DNA of 64,000 nt from contig NZ_JAPEMB010000001.1 in the NCBI RefSeq assembly GCF_026343125.1, positions 2,852,001 through 2,916,000 on the forward strand, in the 5' to 3' direction. The notes below the pieces were generated by a model. It was not told where the DNA came from and did no database searches. It worked only from the letters and a program-made list of their open reading frames with translations. This stretch comes from Streptomyces sp. NBC_00094. Its GTDB lineage: Bacteria; Actinomycetota; Actinomycetes; Streptomycetales; Streptomycetaceae. The position numbers were made by a program, and so were the translations under genes. Shown piece after piece: positions 39,023-48,800 of this stretch. Positions within the stretch are counted from its first letter, which is position 1; every line of letters begins with the position of its first letter.

Positions 39023-39586
39023 CTACTTCTCCGGCGTCAGGCCCGTCGCCGTCAGGACCGCGTCCACCGTCTCCTCGACCGTCTGGTGCGCGTTGTCGAT
39101 CCAGACGCCCTCGCCGGAGAGTTCCTCGCGCATGGCCTCGTCCAGGAAGGCCCAGTTGGTCGTGAGCTTCTTGTGCCGGGCGTTGTTGCGTTCCCAGGCC
39201 TTCTCGGGGCCGGGGGCCAGGATCACCACGTGGAGCGGGACCGCCTTGGCCTGGGCGCGGTAGAAGTCCAGGTGGGAGCGGCGTACGACGACGTCGTCGA
39301 GGACCGGCAGGAAGCCGGCCGAGGCGAAACTGTCCGCGAGGAGGCAGGCGTTGCGGGCGCGCAGCAGGATCTGGCGGTCGGCCTCCGGGTCTCCGTCCGG
39401 GGTGGGCCAGTGGCAGCCCTGGACGATCAGCTCCTGGAGGTCGTCGACCTCGATGTGCGCGGAGCGGGCGAAGCGGGCCGCGAGGGCCGCCGCGACGGTC
39501 GACTTGCCGCTGCCGGGGATGCCGGCGAGCAGGACGGCGCCCGAGGCGGGCTCGGGGGCGTCGACGGCGATGTGCTCGAAGGTCAT
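39023..39586 (-). CDS. P-loop kinase (Zeta toxin/chloramphenicol phosphotransferase-like)
   Basis: A 187-aa P-loop protein. Walker A is GIPGSGKST (residues about 22-30), followed by IEVDDLQELIVQGCHWPTPD, where an Asp could act as catalytic base. The LID-like arginines occur in PEKAWERNNARHKK. The layout resembles small-molecule phosphotransferases and gluconate-kinase-like enzymes. Its ATG overlaps the EamA transporter gene by four bases, so it is translated with it; it might modify or trap a metabolite that the transporter moves. The substrate is unknown. Confidence 0.78.
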   Translation of the reverse strand: MTFEHIAVDAPEPASGAVLLAGIPGSGKSTVAAALAARFARSAHIEVDDLQELIVQGCHWPTPDGDPEADRQILLRARNACLLADSFASAGFLPVLDDVVVRRSHLDFYRAQAKAVPLHVVILAPGPEKAWERNNARHKKLTTNWAFLDEAMREELSGEGVWIDNAHQTVEETVDAVLTATGLTPEK

Positions 39587-40596
39587 GCCGGCCTTTCCTC
39601 GCTGGTGGGACGCGACGACGATACGTTCACGGGCTCGCGGGACGCCAGGGAATTCCCCGGCGGTACGGGCGCGGGAGCCGGACGGCCGCCCGGCGCCAGG
39701 GACGTGAGCGCAACTCCCCCGACGAGCAGCGCCGCCGCGCACCAGCGGAGCGGGCTGACGCCCTCGCCGAGGAACAGGGCGGCCGAGGACATGCCGAAGA
39801 CGGGGACGAGGAGCGAGAAGGGCGCGACGGACGAGGCGGGATAGCGGCGGAGCAGCCATCCCCAGGCGCCGAAGCCGAAGACGGTCGTGATCCAGGCGAC
39901 GTAGACGATGACGCCGACGCCCGTCCAGTCGAGTCCGCGCAGGGCCGCGAGGTCGCGCTCCGGGCCCTCCAGGAGGAGGGAGAGGGCGAGCAGCGGCAGG
40001 ACGGGCACGGTGCTGACCCAGACCATGAAGTTGAGGGCGTCGGGCGGGGAGGCCTTGCGGGTCAGGACGTTGGAGACGCCCCAGCAGGCCGCCGCCGCGA
40101 CCACCAGGGCGAAGCCCGTGAGCGCCCCCGCCGTACCCCCGTCGAACGCACCCTCGTCGACGGCCGCCACGCCGATGCCCGCGAGGGCGACGGCCATGCC
40201 CGCCACCTTGCGACGGCCGGGGCGTTCACCGAGGGCGGCGAAGGCGAAGAGGGCGGTGAAGACCGCCTGGATCTGGAGGACGAGGGAGGAGAGCCCGGCC
40301 GGGGCGCCGAGGTCCATGCCGGTGAAGAGCAGCCCGAACTTGGCCACGCCCAGGACGAGTCCGACGCCGACGATCCACTTCCAGGCCACGGTGGGGCGGC
40401 CCACCAGGAAGACGGCCGGCAGGGCGGCGGCGAGGAACCGGAGGGCGGAGAAGAGCAGCGGCGGGAAGTGGTCGAGGCCGATCTCGATGACGACGAAGTT
40501 GACGCCCCAGACGGCCGCGACGAGGGCGGCGAGGGCGAGGTGGGCCGGGGCGATGCGGGTGGCGGCGGAGGGGGCGGGGCTCATGGTGTCGAGCAT
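39583..40596 (-). CDS. EamA (DMT) family transporter
   Basis: A 337-aa membrane protein with about ten helices arranged as two EamA repeats: the first starts LALAALVAAVWGVNFVVIEI, the second FALVVAAAACWGVSNVLTRK. The end of the second repeat (SVAPFSLLVPVFGMSSAALF, then LGEGVSPLRWCAAALLVGGV) is characteristic. Family members export amino acids, nucleosides or other metabolites. A cytoplasmic Pro-rich tail follows the last helix. It is divergent from a LysR regulator with a 90-bp gap, so LysR control is likely. The start may instead be the ATG at 40584. Confidence 0.88.
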   Translation of the reverse strand: MLDTMSPAPSAATRIAPAHLALAALVAAVWGVNFVVIEIGLDHFPPLLFSALRFLAAALPAVFLVGRPTVAWKWIVGVGLVLGVAKFGLLFTGMDLGAPAGLSSLVLQIQAVFTALFAFAALGERPGRRKVAGMAVALAGIGVAAVDEGAFDGGTAGALTGFALVVAAAACWGVSNVLTRKASPPDALNFMVWVSTVPVLPLLALSLLLEGPERDLAALRGLDWTGVGVIVYVAWITTVFGFGAWGWLLRRYPASSVAPFSLLVPVFGMSSAALFLGEGVSPLRWCAAALLVGGVALTSLAPGGRPAPAPVPPGNSLASREPVNVSSSRPTSEERPA

Positions 40597-40686
40597 GCGG
40601 CCGGCGATCGTGTAGCACCAGCACGGATTCCTTCATGATGGGATGAAGCAACTCTTCATCCTCCTCGCCCTCGACGGGAGCCCTCC

Positions 40687-41616
40687 GTGCTGGACCTCGG
40701 CCGTCTGCGCGCCCTCCACGCCGTCGCCGTCCACGGCAGTGTCGGCGCCGCCGCCACCGCCCTCGGCTACACCCCGTCCGCGGTCTCGCAGCAGATCGCG
40801 AAGCTGGAGCGCGAGACCCGTACGACCCTGCTCGAACGCAGTGGCCGTGGTATCCGGCTCACCGACGAGGCCCTGCAACTCGCGGACACCGCACAGAAGT
40901 TGCTGGCCCTCGTGGAGGAGGCGGAGGTACGGATCGAGGAGCGGCGCGGGCTGCCGTCCGGGCGGCTGACCATCGGCTGCTTCGCGAGTGCGGCGCGTGG
41001 CCTGATGCCCCGGGCGCTCGCGGAGCTGGCCCGGTGCCACCCCGACCTCGACGCCCGCCTGTCGGAGGTGGACCCGCACCTCTCGATCGATCTGGTCGCG
41101 CGGGGCATGATCGATCTGGCCGTGGTGCACGACTGGGACATCGCCCCGCTGGCGACGCCGCCGGGTGTCGAGCGGGCGGCGGTCGGCGACGACCTGTGCG
41201 ACGTCCTGGTCCACCGGGACCACCCGCTGGCGGTACGGGAGTCGGTGCGCCGGGAGGAGTTGACGGCCGAGCGGTGGATCTCGCAGCCGCCGGGGACGGT
41301 CTGCCACACGTGGCTGACCCGGACGCTGCGGGCGACGGGGTCCGAGCCGCTGATCGTCCATCAGGCGGAGGAGAACCACACCCAGGTCGCCCTGGTGGCG
41401 GCCGGTCTGGGCATCGCGCTCGCCCCTCGACTCGGCCGCGGAGAGCTGCCGCCGGAGGTGACGCCGGTCCGTCTCGACCCGGTGCCGACACGTCGGCTGC
41501 ACGCCATGTGGAGGACGGGGGCGGCGCGGCGCCCGGCGATCCGGGAGGCCGTCCGTACGCTCCAGGAGCTCTGGCCCGAGGTCGCTTCCGCAGGTCATTC
41601 CTGCGCGGGTCCTTGA
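40687..41616 (+). CDS. LysR family transcriptional regulator
   Basis: A 309-aa regulator. The helix-turn-helix covers residues about 1-60 (LGRLRALHAVAVHGSVGAAA, then ALGYTPSAVSQQIAKLERET and TTLLERSGRGIRLTDEA). The substrate-binding domain follows, with GLPSGRLTIGCFASAARGLM and the LVAAGLGIALAPRLGRGELP segment. It is divergent from the EamA transporter-kinase pair, the usual arrangement for a LysR activator and its exporter target. The start is GTG. An ArgP/LysE-type pairing is one analogy, but the inducer is not known. Confidence 0.9.
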   Translation: MLDLGRLRALHAVAVHGSVGAAATALGYTPSAVSQQIAKLERETRTTLLERSGRGIRLTDEALQLADTAQKLLALVEEAEVRIEERRGLPSGRLTIGCFASAARGLMPRALAELARCHPDLDARLSEVDPHLSIDLVARGMIDLAVVHDWDIAPLATPPGVERAAVGDDLCDVLVHRDHPLAVRESVRREELTAERWISQPPGTVCHTWLTRTLRATGSEPLIVHQAEENHTQVALVAAGLGIALAPRLGRGELPPEVTPVRLDPVPTRRLHAMWRTGAARRPAIREAVRTLQELWPEVASAGHSCAGP

Positions 41617-41691
41617 CCTGGCAGTTACTTTCGGGCTATCCGTGTCCCCTTGGAAGTTTCCTTCAATCTCGCACGGCCGGAAGGAGCATCA

Positions 41692-43554
41692 GTGCACCAC
41701 CGCGCCCCCGCCCCGTCCCCCTCCGCGTCCTCCTCCCCCTCCCCCGCCCCGTCCCCCTCCCGACGCACCCTTCTCACGATGACCGCCGCAGCCGCCGCGG
41801 CCGCCGTCACGGGGGTCACCGCCCCCGTCGCCCACGCGGAGACCGACGACCGGAAGCTCCAGCGGATCATCGACGGGATGTCCCTGGAGGAGAAGGTCGG
41901 CCAGCTCTTCGTCATGCGGGTGTACGGCCACTCCGCGACCGCCCCCGACCAGGCCGACGTCGACGCCAACCTCAAGGAGATCGGCGTCCGCACCGCCGCC
42001 GAGCTGGTCGCGCGCTACCGCGTGGGCGGTGTCATCTACTTCTCCTGGGCCCACAACACCCGTGACCCGCACCAGATCGCCGAGCTCTCCAACGGCATCC
42101 AGCAGGCCGCTCTCGCCCAGCCGAACCCGATCCCCCTGCTGATCTCCACCGACCAGGAGCACGGCATCGTCTGCCGCGTCGGCGAGCCCGCCACCCTGGT
42201 GCCCGGGGCGATGGCCCTCGGCGCGGGCGGTTCGCACGCGGACGCCCGTAAGGCCGCCCAGATCGCGGGCGCCGAGCTCGCCGCCGTCGGCATCCGGCAG
42301 AACTACGCCCCGGTCGCGGACGTCAACGTCAACGCCGCCAACCCGGTCATCGGCGTCCGCTCCTTCGGCTCCGACCCGCAGGCGGTCGCCGGCCTGGTCG
42401 CCGCGCAGGTCAAGGGGTACCAGCGGGCCGGGGTCGCGGCCACCTCCAAGCACTTCCCGGGGCACGGCGACACCGCCGTCGACAGCCACTACGGGCTGCC
42501 GACGATCACCCACACCCGGGCCCAGTGGGCCGAGCTCGACGCCCCGCCCTTCGAGTCGGCGATCGCCGCCGGCATCGACTCGATCATGACCGCGCACATC
42601 GTGGTGCCCGCGCTCGACCCCAGCGAGGACCCGGCGACCCTCTCCCGGCCCATCCTCACCGGCATCCTGCGCGAGCGGCTCGGCTACGACGGCGTGGTGG
42701 TCACCGACGCCCTCGGCATGGAGGGCGTGCGCACCAAGTACGGCGACGAACGCGTCCCGGTCCTCGCGCTCAAGGCCGGGGTGGACCAGCTCCTCAACCC
42801 GCCGAAGCTCGACGTGGCCTGGAACGCGGTCCTGAAGGCGGTCAAGGACGGCGAGCTGACGGAGAGCCGGCTCGACGAATCGATCCTGCGGATCCTGCGG
42901 CTCAAGGCGAAGCTGGGGCTCCTCCGGCAGCCGTACGTGACCCGGGCGGGCGTCGACCGGGTGGTCGGCACCGCGGCGCACCTCGCCCACGCCGACCGGA
43001 TCGCCGAGCGGACCACGACCCTGCTCCTCAACGAGGACGGTTTCCTGCCGCTGAGCCCCACCGGCCACGGCAGGGTCCTCGTCGTCGGCGCCGACCCCGC
43101 CTCGCCGTCCGGCACCACCGGGCCGCCCACCACCACCCTCGCGACGGCGCTCGGGGAGCTCGGCTTCACCGCGACCGCGCTCTCCACCGGGATCACCCCG
43201 ACGGCGGCCAGGATCGAGGAGGCGGTGGCGGCGGCGGCCGGCCAGGACGTGGTCGTCGTGGGCACGTACAACGTCACCGCGACCAGCCCGCAGCGCACGC
43301 TCGTCGCGCGGCTCGTCGCGACCGGCGTGCCCGTCGTGACGATCGCGATCCGCAACCCGTACGACATCGCCAGGATCGACGGCCAGCGGGCGACCCTCGC
43401 CTCCTACTCCTGGACCGACGTCGAACTCCGGGCCGCCGTCCGGGTCCTGGCCGGCCGCGCCCGTCCGCAGGGGCGGCTGCCCGTCCCGGTGCAGAGCGCG
43501 GACGACGCGTCCCTGGTGCTGTACCCGGTCGGGCACGGCCTGTCGTACCGCTAG
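41692..43554 (+). CDS. Secreted glycoside hydrolase family 3 (beta-N-acetylhexosaminidase type)
   Basis: A 620-aa secreted enzyme. A Ser/Pro-rich N-terminus leads to SRRTLLTM and a long Ala-rich hydrophobic core ending PVAHAETDD, which looks like a twin-arginine-type signal. The GH3 barrel holds the NagZ hallmark KHFPGHGDTAVDSHYGLP, whose His/Asp dyad replaces the usual acid, and the nucleophile Asp in VVTDALGMEGV. A C-terminal alpha/beta domain (LVVGADPASPSGTTG onward) is present. It should cleave beta-N-acetylglucosamine residues from cell wall or chitin fragments. The GTG at 41692 has AAGGAG 5 bp upstream, which decides the start against the ATG at 41650. Confidence 0.9.
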   Translation: MHHRAPAPSPSASSSPSPAPSPSRRTLLTMTAAAAAAAVTGVTAPVAHAETDDRKLQRIIDGMSLEEKVGQLFVMRVYGHSATAPDQADVDANLKEIGVRTAAELVARYRVGGVIYFSWAHNTRDPHQIAELSNGIQQAALAQPNPIPLLISTDQEHGIVCRVGEPATLVPGAMALGAGGSHADARKAAQIAGAELAAVGIRQNYAPVADVNVNAANPVIGVRSFGSDPQAVAGLVAAQVKGYQRAGVAATSKHFPGHGDTAVDSHYGLPTITHTRAQWAELDAPPFESAIAAGIDSIMTAHIVVPALDPSEDPATLSRPILTGILRERLGYDGVVVTDALGMEGVRTKYGDERVPVLALKAGVDQLLNPPKLDVAWNAVLKAVKDGELTESRLDESILRILRLKAKLGLLRQPYVTRAGVDRVVGTAAHLAHADRIAERTTTLLLNEDGFLPLSPTGHGRVLVVGADPASPSGTTGPPTTTLATALGELGFTATALSTGITPTAARIEEAVAAAAGQDVVVVGTYNVTATSPQRTLVARLVATGVPVVTIAIRNPYDIARIDGQRATLASYSWTDVELRAAVRVLAGRARPQGRLPVPVQSADDASLVLYPVGHGLSYR

Positions 43555-43579
43555 GGGGACGAGGAGAGGGACGGACACA

Positions 43580-43618
43580 GGTGTGCCCGGTGGTCCTCGG
43601 AGGACCACCGGGCACACC
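43580..43618. terminator. Bidirectional terminator between the GH3 and aminopeptidase genes
   Basis: A perfect 18-bp stem (43580-43597 with 43601-43618) closes on a 3-nt loop between two convergent genes. It begins 25 bp after the GH3 stop and ends 18 bp before the aminopeptidase stop. Confidence 0.9.
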
Positions 43619-43636
43619 CGCGCGGAACGGCGGAGG

Positions 43637-45097
43637 TTACGGGCGCAGCCCGTGCTCCCGCGTCACGTCCTCGTCGACCGCCTTGTCGAGGCGGGCGTCG
43701 AAGCGGGCCAGCGGCTGCGCCGCCTGGACGGCCGGGGCGGAGACGCCGGCCCAGGCCAGGATGCGGGCGGTGGCGTTCTCACGCTCGGCGTCGACGAGCC
43801 CGGCGACGTTCGCGCCGTGGTTCGCGCCCGGCGCCGTGTAGACGTAGCTGTCGCGCGCGCCCTTGCCGAGGTGGAACGGCTCGGCGCCCCACGGGTCGTT
43901 GCCGCCGTAGACGAAGAGCATCTGGTTCGCGTTCCGGCGGACCCAGTTGTCGACGTCCCGCATGGCCTGCGGCTGGAACTTCATCGGGATCGAGCTCGGC
44001 ACGAAGTTACGGGCCGGCTGGTAGCCGTAGCGGCTCAGGCCCGCGAGGTGCGGCTGCTGGATGGTGGGCGAGCCGAGCTGGGTGGCCGCCTGGTAGTAGT
44101 ACGGCGTGTAGTAGTCCAGGCCCTGGTCGGTGTAGGCGGCCCAGCCGGAGTAGGCGTCGATCGTCTCGTAGACGGTGTCGTCGCTCGCGGTCGCCGCGTC
44201 CGGGATCTGGTCGCAGACGTCCTCGCCGTAGTACTGCCAGAAGCCCCAGACGAAGTCGAGGACGACGGCCTCGTAGGCCTTGTCGACGGTGCCGACCGTG
44301 TTGAAGGTCGCGCCGTCGGCGTCGGACTTCTCCTTGAACTTCTTCTGCAGCGAGTCGCGGCGGACGAGGGCCTCGCGCTGCATGTTGTTCAGGCGGTCGC
44401 GGCACTCCTTGGTGCCGACGTTCGCGAAGAACCGGTCGTAGGCCGAGTCCTCCTTGTTCACGACGTCGTTCGGGGCGACGTACGCGACGACACCGTCCAT
44501 GTCACGCGGGTAGAAGCGCTCGTAGTAGGTGGCGGTCATGCCGCCCTTCGAGCCGCCGGTGGAGAGCCAGTTCTCGCCGTAGATCTTCTTCAGGGCGGTG
44601 AAGATCCGGTGCTGGTCGCTGGCCGCCTGCCAGATGTCGAGCTTGGACCAGTCGGCGGGCTGCGGACGGGACGGCGTGAAGAAGCGGTACTCCATGGAGA
44701 CCTGGTTGCCGTCGATGATCCGGGTCGGCTCGGCGCGACTGGGGGTGGTGCTCAGCCCGTAGCCGCTGGTGCGGAAGACGGTGGGGCGGCTCGTGTCCTT
44801 GTGGAGGACCGAGAGCCGCTGCTTGAAGGTGCCCGCCCACGGGCGGTGGTGGTCGATCGGCTGGACGTACTCCAGGACGAAGTAGCGGTAGCCGGCGTAG
44901 GGCTTCTCCTCGATCAGGCTCATCCCGGGGATCGCCAGGATGCGGTCCTTGATATCCGCGCTCTGAGCGTCCGCGCTCTGCGAGTCGGCGACGGACGTGG
45001 CGTCGGTCTCCGTGTCCGCGGCGGTAGCCACGCCCGTGGAGCCGACGGTGCCTATGAGCACCGAAAGCGACACCAGCCATCTGAGCGACTTGCGCAT
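43637..45097 (-). CDS. Secreted S37-family tripeptidyl/prolyl aminopeptidase
   Basis: A 486-aa secreted peptidase. The signal peptide is MRKSLRWLVSLSVLIGTVGS through the TGVATA cleavage region. The mature protein matches Streptomyces prolyl tri/tetrapeptidyl aminopeptidases (PS-10, family S37): an early YFVLEYVQPIDHHRPWAGTF segment, nucleophile Ser in STGGSKGGMTATYYERFYP, the acid in YGGNDPWGAEPF and the catalytic His in PGANHGAN. Such enzymes trim tripeptides from proteins outside the cell during nutrient recovery. Length matches the family. It is transcribed alone, facing the GH3 gene. Confidence 0.92.
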   Translation of the reverse strand: MRKSLRWLVSLSVLIGTVGSTGVATAADTETDATSVADSQSADAQSADIKDRILAIPGMSLIEEKPYAGYRYFVLEYVQPIDHHRPWAGTFKQRLSVLHKDTSRPTVFRTSGYGLSTTPSRAEPTRIIDGNQVSMEYRFFTPSRPQPADWSKLDIWQAASDQHRIFTALKKIYGENWLSTGGSKGGMTATYYERFYPRDMDGVVAYVAPNDVVNKEDSAYDRFFANVGTKECRDRLNNMQREALVRRDSLQKKFKEKSDADGATFNTVGTVDKAYEAVVLDFVWGFWQYYGEDVCDQIPDAATASDDTVYETIDAYSGWAAYTDQGLDYYTPYYYQAATQLGSPTIQQPHLAGLSRYGYQPARNFVPSSIPMKFQPQAMRDVDNWVRRNANQMLFVYGGNDPWGAEPFHLGKGARDSYVYTAPGANHGANVAGLVDAERENATARILAWAGVSAPAVQAAQPLARFDARLDKAVDEDVTREHGLRP

Positions 45098-45216
45098 TCG
45101 TCCTCCCCTTGGTTCACAACGGTGTCGTGAACCTAGCGGGGGGAACGTGTGGACCGCCAGACCCAGTTGCTCCTTACCGTTGGACTTTCCTGTGCATCAG
45201 CAGAGGAAGCGGGACG

Positions 45217-45651
45217 TCAGCACAGGACCCAGCCCGTGGACTTGCCCTGTCCGGCCACCGAACCGTAGGCGCGGACGCAGCGGTTGAGGGCGTGGACGGT
45301 GACGGGACCGGCCTGCCGGCCGAACCGGCCGGCCTTCACCGCGGGACGGCCGCCGCGCGGCTGGAGGGAGACGGTCATCGGACGGGCGGCGCCGGGCCGC
45401 TTGGCGACGGTGACGGCGCAGGCGTAGTGCCGGGTCCGGTAGAGGCGCAGCTCGCCGGTGGCGAAGCGGTAGGTCTTGGTCGGGCGGCCCTGGCAGACGG
45501 AGGCGGCGTCGGCGGTGGCGCCGCCCGGGCCGGGCCAGGGGGTCAGGAGCAGGGCGAGGGCGGCGAGGAACGGGACGAGGGCGCGCGCGAGCAGCCGCCG
45601 GTGGCGGCGGCGTGGTGCGTGCGGCGTGTCCGTCGGCATGTCCGTGGCCAT
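45217..45651 (-). CDS. Small secreted or membrane-anchored protein
   Basis: A 144-aa protein with a basic N-terminus (PRRRHRRLLA), a hydrophobic stretch (ALVPFLAALALLLTPWPGPG) that looks like a signal peptide, and a mature domain of about 90 residues. Three Cys are in VCQGRPTKTYRF, YACAVTVA and HALNRCVRAYG, with a fourth at the extreme C-terminus (TGWVLC), so two disulphides are possible. The body reads as a beta-rich fold. I do not recognise a family. The ATG at 45651 has GGGAGGGGA upstream; the ATG at 45714 would translate the CGTACG array and is not used. Confidence 0.78.
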   Translation of the reverse strand: MATDMPTDTPHAPRRRHRRLLARALVPFLAALALLLTPWPGPGGATADAASVCQGRPTKTYRFATGELRLYRTRHYACAVTVAKRPGAARPMTVSLQPRGGRPAVKAGRFGRQAGPVTVHALNRCVRAYGSVAGQGKSTGWVLC

Positions 45652-45683
45652 GCGGTCCCCTCCCGAGCGAGTCGCCATGCGAA

Positions 45684-45729
45684 CGTACAGGCGTACGGAC
45701 GTACGGAGATTCATGCGTACGGGCGTACG
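45684..45729. repeat. Period-8 CGTACG array in the leader of a small secreted protein gene
   Basis: CGTACG occurs exactly at 45692, 45700, 45716 and 45724, and as CGTACA at 45684. All starts fall on an 8-bp lattice with the 45708 slot vacant (GATTCA). Because CGTACG is itself palindromic, each copy is a symmetric site. The array lies 33-78 bp upstream of the ATG at 45651. Confidence 0.8.
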
Positions 45730-45774
45730 ACGCGCCAGCCGCCGGAATGGTTGCTTCCGGGAGTCTGCGGCGAC

Positions 45775-45873
45775 CTACGCGAACGTCGTGAGGACGAACA
45801 GCAGGAAGGCGGCCTCGGCACCGGGCCGGGTCCACAGCGCCGCCCGGCGGACGTCGGCGCGGGAGGTGCTCAC
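45775..45873 (-). CDS. Possible 32-aa ORF coupled to the ABC exporter gene
   Basis: A GTG at 45873 overlaps the stop of the large ABC gene by four bases (GTGA) and opens a 32-codon frame ending in TAG. The product has a basic start (STSRADVRRAALWTRPG) and a hydrophobic end (AEAAFLLFVLTTFA). It could be a tiny membrane peptide, the remnant of a longer gene, or chance. The overlap geometry is the only strong support. Confidence 0.35.
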   Translation of the reverse strand: MSTSRADVRRAALWTRPGAEAAFLLFVLTTFA

Positions 45874-48800
45874 ACCCGCTCGGGCTCCGCCTCCGCCTCC
45901 CCGACGAACGTGTTCCACAGAGACGCGTACCTGCCGCCCAGGGCGAGCAGCTCGTCGTGGGTGCCGTCCTCCACGACCCGGCCGTGGTCCATCACGACCA
46001 CCCGGTCGGCGCGCGCCGCCGTGGTCAGGCGGTGGGCGACGACGAGGGTCGTCCGGCGGCCCGCGAGCCGGTCGGTGGCCTGGTTGACCTGCGCCTCGGT
46101 GGCGAGGTCCAGGGCCGCCGTGGCCTCGTCGAGGAGCAGGACGTCCGGGTCGACGAGCTCGGCGCGGGCGAGCGCGATGAGCTGGCGCTGACCGGCCGAC
46201 AGGTTCCGCCCGCGCTCGGCGACCTCGTGGAGGTAGCCGCCGTCGAGCGTGGCGATCATGTCGTGCGCGCCGACCGCGCGGGCCGCCGCCTCGACCTCGG
46301 CGTCGCTCGCCTCGGGGCGGCCGTACGCGATGGCGTCACGGACCGTCCCGGCGAAGAGGTACGCCTCCTGGGGGACGACCCCGAGCCGGTGGCGGTACGC
46401 GGTGAGGTCGAGCTCCCGCAGGTCGGTGCCGTCGGCGGTGACCCGGCCGCCCGTCGGGTCGTAGAACCGCGCGACCAGCTTGACCAGGGTCGACTTGCCC
46501 GCGCCGGTCTCGCCGACGAAGGCGACGGTCTGCCCGGCCGGGATGCGCAGGTCGATGCCGCTGAGGGCCGTGTCCTCCCCGTCGCGGACGTCGGCGCCGT
46601 ACGCGAACGACACGTCCTCGAAGGCGATCTCGCCGCGCAGCGACCGCACGTCCCGGGGCACGTCGGCGGCGGCCGTCGACGTCGGCTCCTGGAGCAGCTC
46701 CTGCATCCGCTTCAGCGAGACCGCGGCCTGCTGGTACCCGTCGAAGACCTGGGAGAGCTGCTGCACGGGGGCGAAGAACAGGTCGATGTAGAGGAGGTAC
46801 GCGACGAGGGCGCCGGTGGTGAGGGTGCCGGCCTCGATGCGGTTCGCGCCGACGATCATGACGGCCGCGGCGGCCACCGAGGAGAGCATGGTGACGAAGG
46901 GGAAGTAGATCGAGATCAGCCACTGGCCGCGGACGCGCGCCTCGCGGTACTCGCCACTGCGCTCGGCGAACCGGTCCGCGCCCGAGCGCTCGCGGCGGAA
47001 GGCCTGCACGATCCGCAGCCCGGCGACGGACTCCTGGAGGTCGGCGTTGACGACGCTGATCCGCTCGCGCGCCAGCTCGTACGCCTTCACGCTCGACCGG
47101 CGGAAGTAGTAGGTGGCGACGGCGAGGACGGGCAGGGTCGCGAAGACCACCAGGGCCAGCTGGAGGTCGAGCACGAGCAGCGCGACCATGATCCCGAAGA
47201 AGGTCACGACCGAGACGAAGGCGGTGACGAGACCCGTCTGAAGGAAGGTGGACAGGGCGTCCACGTCCGTGGTCATCCGGGTCATGATCCGGCCGGTGAG
47301 CTCGCGCTCGTAGTAGTCCAGGCCGAGCCGCTGGAGCTGGGCGAAGATCTTCAGGCGCAGGGCGTAGAGGACCCGCTCGCCGGTACGGCCCGTCATCCGG
47401 GTCTCGGCGGTCTGCGCGACCCACTGGACGAGCACGGTGACCAGGGCCAGCGCGGAGGCCGCCCAGACGGCGCCGATCGCGAGCCGGTTCACGCCCTCGT
47501 CGATGCCGTGCCGGATCAGGACCGGCAGCAGCAGGCCTGCGCCCGCGTCGAGCGCGACCAGGCCGAGGCTGATGAGCAGCGGGGCACCGAAGCCGCGGAG
47601 CAGACGGCGCAGCCCGTACGTGTCCTCGGGCGAGACCGCGCGGGCCTCGTCGATGCCGGGGGTGTCGTTCGCGGGCGGCAGGGCCTCGACGGCGGCGAGC
47701 AGTTCGGGGGTGGCCCCGGGCTCGGGGCTCTCCTCGGCGGCGCTCGCGTCCCGTACCCACAGGGTCGGGGTGATGCCCCGCTCGGCGTCGAACTCGGCGT
47801 CGAGCTCGGCCCGCAGCGTCGCGTCCTCGGGGAGCTCGGCCGGGGTCACGTGGCCGGGCGAGACGGCGCCCAGCTCGTCGGGGTCGGTGAGGAGGCGCCG
47901 GTAGAGCGCGGAGCGCTCCTCCAGCTCCTCGTGGGTGCCGATGTCGGAGAGCCGCCCGCCGTCGAGGACGGCGATGCGGTCGGCGAGGCCGAGGGTGGAG
48001 CGGCGGTGGGCGATGAGCAGGGTCGTACGGCCCGCCATGACCGACTTCAGGGCCTCGTGGATCTCGTGCTCGACCTTGGCGTCGACGGCGGAGGTCGCGT
48101 CGTCGAGGAGGAGGAGCCGGGGGTCGGTGAGGATCGCGCGGGCGAGCGCGACGCGCTGGCGCTGGCCGCCGGAGAGGGTGAGGCCGTGCTCGCCGACCTT
48201 GGTGTCGTACCCCTCGGGCAGCTCGGCGATGAACCGGTCGGCCTGGGCGGCGCGGGCGGCGGTCTCGATCTGCTCCTGGGTGGCGTCGGGGGCGCCGTAC
48301 GCGATGTTCGCGCGGACCGTGTCGGAGAAGAGGAAGGAGTCCTCGGGGACGAGCCCGATCGCGGCGCGCAGCGAGTCGAGGGTGAGCTCGCGGACGTCGT
48401 GGCCGCCGACGAGGACGGCGCCGTGCGTGACGTCGTAGAAGCGCGGCAGGAGGAGGGAGACGGTCGACTTGCCGGAGCCGGAGGAGCCGACGACGGCGAC
48501 GGTCTCGCCTGAGCGGATCTCCAGGGAGAAACCGTCGAGGACGGGGCGTCCGTCCTGGTAGGAGAAGCTCACCTCGTCGAACTCGACGGTCGCCGGGGCG
48601 TCGGCCGGGAGCTCCTTCGTCCCGTCCTGGATGACCGGCTCGGTGTCGACGAGGTCGAGGACCCGCTCGACGCCCGCGCGGGCCTGCTGGCCGACGGTGA
48701 GGACCATCGCGAGCATTCGGACCGGGCCGACGAGGGAGGCCAGGTAGGCGGAGAAGGCGACGAAGGTGCCGAGGGTGATCTGGCCCCGGTAGGCGAGCCA

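Noticed and set aside
45957..48512. 851-codon plus-strand open frame
   Set aside because: Opposite the ABC exporter, whose two ATPase domains are unambiguous.
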